This document shows positions 60,940 through 64,000 of a DNA stretch of 64,000 nucleotides, in pieces. A program made the translations under genes and the position numbers. The number at the start of each line of letters is the position of its first letter. The stretch's first letter is position 1. The notes beneath the pieces are model-generated. The model was given only the letters and a program-made list of their open reading frames with translations. It ran no database searches and had not been told where the DNA came from. Origin of the DNA: Salipaludibacillus daqingensis (GTDB lineage Bacteria; Bacillota; Bacilli; Bacillales; Salisediminibacteriaceae); contig NZ_JARZHF010000008.1 of NCBI RefSeq assembly GCF_029891575.1, forward strand, positions 1 through 64,000. Reading direction: 5' to 3'.

Positions 60940-62589
60940 TTATAGTTTAAACGAGCTTTTTAATTCAACAATTCTGTTGAACACAAGTAGGTCTTCTGTT
61001 GAATGTTTAGGATCAACGTTGAAATAACCGTGTCTGAAAAATTGGAACTTGTCATTTGCTTTCGCTTCAGCCATGTTCGGTTCTACAAACCCTTTTGTTA
61101 TTTCTAATGAGTTTGGATTCACAAAATCGAGGAAGTCATTTCCTTCTCGTTCATCTTCAATTAAGGAATTGTATAATCGAAACTCCGCTGCTACAGCGTT
61201 TGTTGCTTCAACAAAATGAAGTGTTCCTTTCACTTTACGTCCTGTGAACCCACTTCCGCTTTTTGTTTCTGGGTCGTAGGTGCAATGAAGCTCTACAACA
61301 TTTCCTTCTTCGTCTTTGATGACGTCATTACATTTGATGAAATACGCATGTTTTAAGCGAACTTCATTTCCTGGGAAGAGTCGGAAGTACTTCTTCGGTG
61401 GATCTTCCATGAAATCATTTCTTTCAATATAGATTTCACGAGAAAATGGAATTTTTCGCATGCCCATCTCTGGGTTCTCTGGATTTACATCCGCATCTAG
61501 CCACTCCACTTCCCCTTCTGGATAATTTGTGATGACAACTTTAATTGGGTCTAATACAGACATTGTACGTGGGGCTTTTAACTTTAAATCCTCACGGATA
61601 AAGTGTTCGAGCATTCGCACATCTACAAGATTATCGGCTTTCGCAACACCAATTTCGCGGCAAAACGTTTTTATCGATTCTGCAGTGAAACCGCGGCGAC
61701 GGAGTCCTGAAATCGTCGGCATGCGAGGGTCGTCCCAACCGTCTACAAGGTTTTCGTCCACAAGCTGCTTTAATTTCCGTTTGCTTAATACGGTATTCGT
61801 TAAATTCAAACGAGCAAATTCAATTTGTCTAGGTGTTGCTTCCACCTCACTATTTTCTACAACCCAGTCGTAAAGTGGGCGCTGATCTTGGAACTCTAAC
61901 GTACAAATCGAATGCGTCACTCCTTCTATGGCATCTTCTAACGGATGGGCAAACGAGTACATAGGATAAATGCACCAAGTGTCTCCAGTATTATGGTGAG
62001 TAGCATGAGAAATACGGTAAATGACCGGATCACGCAAGTTAATGTTTGGTGAGGCCATGTTTATTTTTGCTCGAAGAACTTTTTCTCCATTGGCAAATTC
62101 ACCATTTTTCATTTTTTCAAACAGATCAAGGTTTTCTTCTACAGAACGGCTTCGTGAATCGCTTTCCTTGCCAGGTTCTGTTAACGTTCCACGGTACTCG
62201 CGAATTTCCTCTTGGGACAAGTCTTCTACGTATGCCAACCCTTTTTTAATAAGCAACACAGCTTGGTTGTACATTTCATCAAAATAGTTAGAAGCGAAAT
62301 GCAAATTCGTCCATTCATAACCGAGCCATTCAATATCTTCTTTAATGGAATCAACAAATTCCTGGTCTTCTTTTAATGGATTTGTATCGTCAAAACGAAG
62401 GTTGATTTTCCCGTTAAATTCTTTAGCTAATTCAAAGTTCAATACAATGGATTTTGCATGGCCTATATGTAAATAGCCATTAGGTTCAGGAGGGAAACGT
62501 GTGATAATTTGATCGTGTTTCTCCTTTGCTAAATCTTCTTTCACAATATGTTTAATAAAATTTGTTGTTTCGTTCGTATTTTCAGTCAT
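60940..62589 (-). CDS. glnS: Glutaminyl-tRNA synthetase
   Basis: A 549-residue class I synthetase charging tRNA-Gln directly. HIGH-type motif [21 protein letters not shown]-type [10 protein letters not shown], GlnRS-specific features such as RFDDTNP and the C-terminal anticodon-binding beta-barrels (to the end). No GluRS-like length and no YqeY extension. Most Bacillaceae lack GlnRS and instead form Gln-tRNA by GluRS plus the GatCAB amidotransferase, so this gene is unusual for the group and may have been acquired. AGAAAGGTG precedes the ATG. It lies alone between terminators. Confidence 0.95.
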   Translation of the reverse strand: MTENTNETTNFIKHIVKEDLAKEKHDQIITRFPPEPNGYLHIGHAKSIVLNFELAKEFNGKINLRFDDTNPLKEDQEFVDSIKEDIEWLGYEWTNLHFASNYFDEMYNQAVLLIKKGLAYVEDLSQEEIREYRGTLTEPGKESDSRSRSVEENLDLFEKMKNGEFANGEKVLRAKINMASPNINLRDPVIYRISHATHHNTGDTWCIYPMYSFAHPLEDAIEGVTHSICTLEFQDQRPLYDWVVENSEVEATPRQIEFARLNLTNTVLSKRKLKQLVDENLVDGWDDPRMPTISGLRRRGFTAESIKTFCREIGVAKADNLVDVRMLEHFIREDLKLKAPRTMSVLDPIKVVITNYPEGEVEWLDADVNPENPEMGMRKIPFSREIYIERNDFMEDPPKKYFRLFPGNEVRLKHAYFIKCNDVIKDEEGNVVELHCTYDPETKSGSGFTGRKVKGTLHFVEATNAVAAEFRLYNSLIEDEREGNDFLDFVNPNSLEITKGFVEPNMAEAKANDKFQFFRHGYFNVDPKHSTEDLLVFNRIVELKSSFKL

Positions 62590-62900
62590 ACAAAATCACC
62601 TTTCTCCCAGCATATTTCTACTATTATTCGTTATATCATAAATAACCAAGGATATCCATGACTCAAGACGAGTTTATTCTTATTATCGGTCATTTCTGAT
62701 TGATCATCCTTTTTTATTTTATTTTTTCCAAGGACTCCACCATTTCTCATTAATAAATACCTAATCATTTATAATTATAAATACCCATTACTTAAGGTTA
62801 TATTGATTGATAATTTATTACTTTTTTATTGAATTTTATCGTGTCACACAATAATCACTTCATTTTATTGATTACTTTATACCTACGTGATAAGTTTGAT

Positions 62901-62990
62901 GAGGTTCATTTCTCGCAAACTCATTGAAAAATGAGGACGCAAAGCTTCAGATCTAACGCCTTTGAATGGTTAAGATGGCTGAGTTGCAAA
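62901..62990 (+). promoter_or_regulatory. Cyclic-di-GMP-I (GEMM) riboswitch aptamer
   Basis: The conserved core is present in order: GCAAACTC, a short hairpin ending in ATGAGG, the hallmark GACGCAAAGC, CTAA, a variable P3 stem, then AAGATGGCTGAGTTGC. These match the GEMM-I consensus around the ligand-binding pocket, and the GCAAACTC / GAGTTGC closing helix can form. Ends are approximate. An intrinsic terminator follows about 85 bases downstream, then the decarboxylase gene. Confidence 0.9.
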
Positions 62991-63073
62991 AAACACTTTG
63001 TTTCGTCTGTACATTTTCATGAGACTCATGGACAAAGCCTAGAATTTGGTCTTATCGACCATTCTGTTTTTTC

Positions 63074-63106
63074 AACATTCCCATCTTTTATGGGGATGTT
63101 TTTTCT
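63074..63106 (+). terminator. Riboswitch expression-platform terminator
   Basis: AACATTCCCAT pairs with ATGGGGATGTT (one T-G) around a 5-base loop, then TTTT. It lies between the c-di-GMP aptamer and the decarboxylase start, so ligand binding probably decides termination or read-through; the alternative stem is not resolved by eye. Confidence 0.85.
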
Positions 63107-63187
63107 ATTAACCCTACTTCCCTTAACTCTACCATATCTTTTCAAAGAACAAATATGAAAGACTATTTAGAAAGTAGGTAAACAAAC

Positions 63188-64000
63188 ATGACAAAAATGA
63201 AAGAAATTCAATCTTTTTTTCCAAGTGAAGACGGGAATCGTGAAAGTCGAGAACACTTCATCGAACTTCTCACGTCTGTTCTAGAAAACATGGATCAGTT
63301 TAAAGATACTCATCAGGTCACCTTAGGACCTTTGAAAGAAAAATCAGCTGGTTTTTATGAAGAATTAACGAACTCCTCGGCAGTTCCACAAAAAGGTGGT
63401 AGTTTTCAAGGAATGATTGATCAGTTAACAGACCTTATGAAAGGTCACCCTTTTCAATCTCGTTATTTTTTAACGAATGTACTACCGATGGCAAGTATCC
63501 CGGGTCTTATTGGTCAGTTCACCGCTTCTTTATTAAACGGAAACAATTTATGGGATGTGTATGGACCTGCTGGAGCTGAAGCCGAGACAAAGGTCATTTC
63601 AATGATGTCCAAAATCGCAGGATATGACCATCAGCAAAGTTGGGGTTACACGACGTGGGGAGGGCAAGGCGCTGTTTTCACTGGACTTAGGTTAGCCATT
63701 GCCAAATATGCCCCTTCCGCTGTGGAAGAGGGGGTTCCTAACAACTTATACGTCTTCTCCTCTGAACAAGCTCATTATAGTTTGCTAAAGTCCGCTGAAG
63801 CAACTGGTATTGGTCGAAATCATGTCATCAAAGTGCGCACGAAACGGGATCACTCCATGGATGAAGATGACTTGCAAAAGAAAATGGAAAAAGTAATTGA
63901 AAAAGGCGGTATTCCGATTTATATCGTGGCAACAACAGGAACGACCGACAATTTTGGAATCGATAATATACAACAAATTTATGCAACGGCGACGCAAACA
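63188..64000 (+). CDS. PLP-dependent group II (aromatic/acidic amino acid) decarboxylase, N-terminal 271 residues
   Basis: Open from the ATG at 63188 to the window end with no stop. Residues 1-271 carry group II decarboxylase features: FLTNVLPMASIPGLIGQF, NLWDVYGPAGAEAETKV and the TTWGGQGAVFTGLRLAIAKY cofactor-binding loop, then VATTGTTDNFGIDN. The family decarboxylates aspartate, glutamate, tyrosine, diaminobutyrate or similar. The catalytic Lys lies past the edge. The site (GTAGGT) before the start is weak. The gene is under the c-di-GMP riboswitch, so its product amine may matter in the biofilm/motility switch. Confidence 0.85.
   Translation, partial: MTKMKEIQSFFPSEDGNRESREHFIELLTSVLENMDQFKDTHQVTLGPLKEKSAGFYEELTNSSAVPQKGGSFQGMIDQLTDLMKGHPFQSRYFLTNVLPMASIPGLIGQFTASLLNGNNLWDVYGPAGAEAETKVISMMSKIAGYDHQQSWGYTTWGGQGAVFTGLRLAIAKYAPSAVEEGVPNNLYVFSSEQAHYSLLKSAEATGIGRNHVIKVRTKRDHSMDEDDLQKKMEKVIEKGGIPIYIVATTGTTDNFGIDNIQQIYATATQT

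Noticed and set aside
62590-62900. T-box leader upstream of glnS
   Set aside because: No T-box core or specifier hairpin recognised in the glnS leader; the only conserved RNA core in this gap is the riboswitch on the other strand.
62931-63158. Short + strand frame (75 residues) before the decarboxylase
   Set aside because: It covers the c-di-GMP riboswitch core and terminator and has no ribosome-binding site.

Overview
The window looks like a chromosomal segment of a low-GC, endospore-forming Bacillaceae, probably an alkaliphilic or haloalkaliphilic one. The evidence is purine-rich Shine-Dalgarno sites, germination genes (cwlJ, gerQ), bacillithiol synthesis (bshB2), the coproheme-type haem enzyme HemQ, Ku/LigD end joining, a lipoteichoic-acid synthase, and a very acidic linker on the oligopeptide-binding lipoprotein. 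From memory, the first ~33 kb follows the gene neighbourhood of the Bacillus subtilis ywhE-ywhD-ywhB / ywgA-ywfO / ywfL(lipL)-pta-ywfI(hemQ) / ywdL(gerQ)-ywdK-ywdI-ung-sacA region, with lineage-specific insertions: an IS605-type tnpB, ku/ligD, a FadR-type fatty-acid operon, a sensor kinase, and alkD/cheY. No rRNA, tRNA or CRISPR was seen.

Layout. 1-0.5 kb: N-terminus of a tnpB transposon gene. 0.5-8 kb: cell-wall synthase pbpG, ywhD, tautomerase ywhB, the ywfO-ywgA-unknown operon, a 21-bp-period GC-rich repeat, a small Cys protein and lipoyl transferase lipL. 8-17.4 kb: ku/ligD, pta, a dienoyl-CoA reductase/enoyl-CoA hydratase operon behind a FadR-like operator, hemQ, and cwlJ-gerQ. 17.4-29.6 kb: a LuxR-type regulator, ywdK, a GNAT enzyme, a nine-unit 53-bp repeat array, ywdI, pepF, a PAS histidine kinase, two oxidoreductases, ung and alkD. 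29.7-40.3 kb: orphan cheY, sucrose genes (sacA, fructokinase), a second 53-bp-period repeat, a chemoreceptor, an ATP-grasp enzyme, yojF-bshB2 and an LtaS-type enzyme. 41-50.2 kb: a complete oligopeptide ABC transporter with two CodY-like boxes upstream, an M29 aminopeptidase, and a YjiH-type membrane protein. 50.3-50.8 kb: a ten-unit, highly homogeneous copy of the 53-bp repeat. 50.9-60.8 kb: a folate-ligase-like protein, ridA, a lone pxpC preceded by an overlapping small ORF, coaA, an SDR lacking its catalytic lysine, a Rieske/FAD oxidoreductase, an M20 hydrolase, a PilZ protein, an Asp/Glu racemase and a DJ-1/PfpI protein. 60.9-64 kb: glutaminyl-tRNA synthetase, unusual for a Bacillus relative, then a cyclic-di-GMP-I riboswitch with its own terminator in front of a PLP-dependent group II decarboxylase cut by the window edge.

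How the parts fit. Peptide import (opp), intracellular aminopeptidase and the CodY-like sites form a nutrient-scavenging unit. The riboswitch and PilZ protein show that c-di-GMP signalling is used here, and cheY plus a chemoreceptor point to motility control. The least explained DNA is the family of 53-bp-period intergenic repeats (three loci) and the 21-bp-period repeat. Both periods are close to whole numbers of DNA helical turns.
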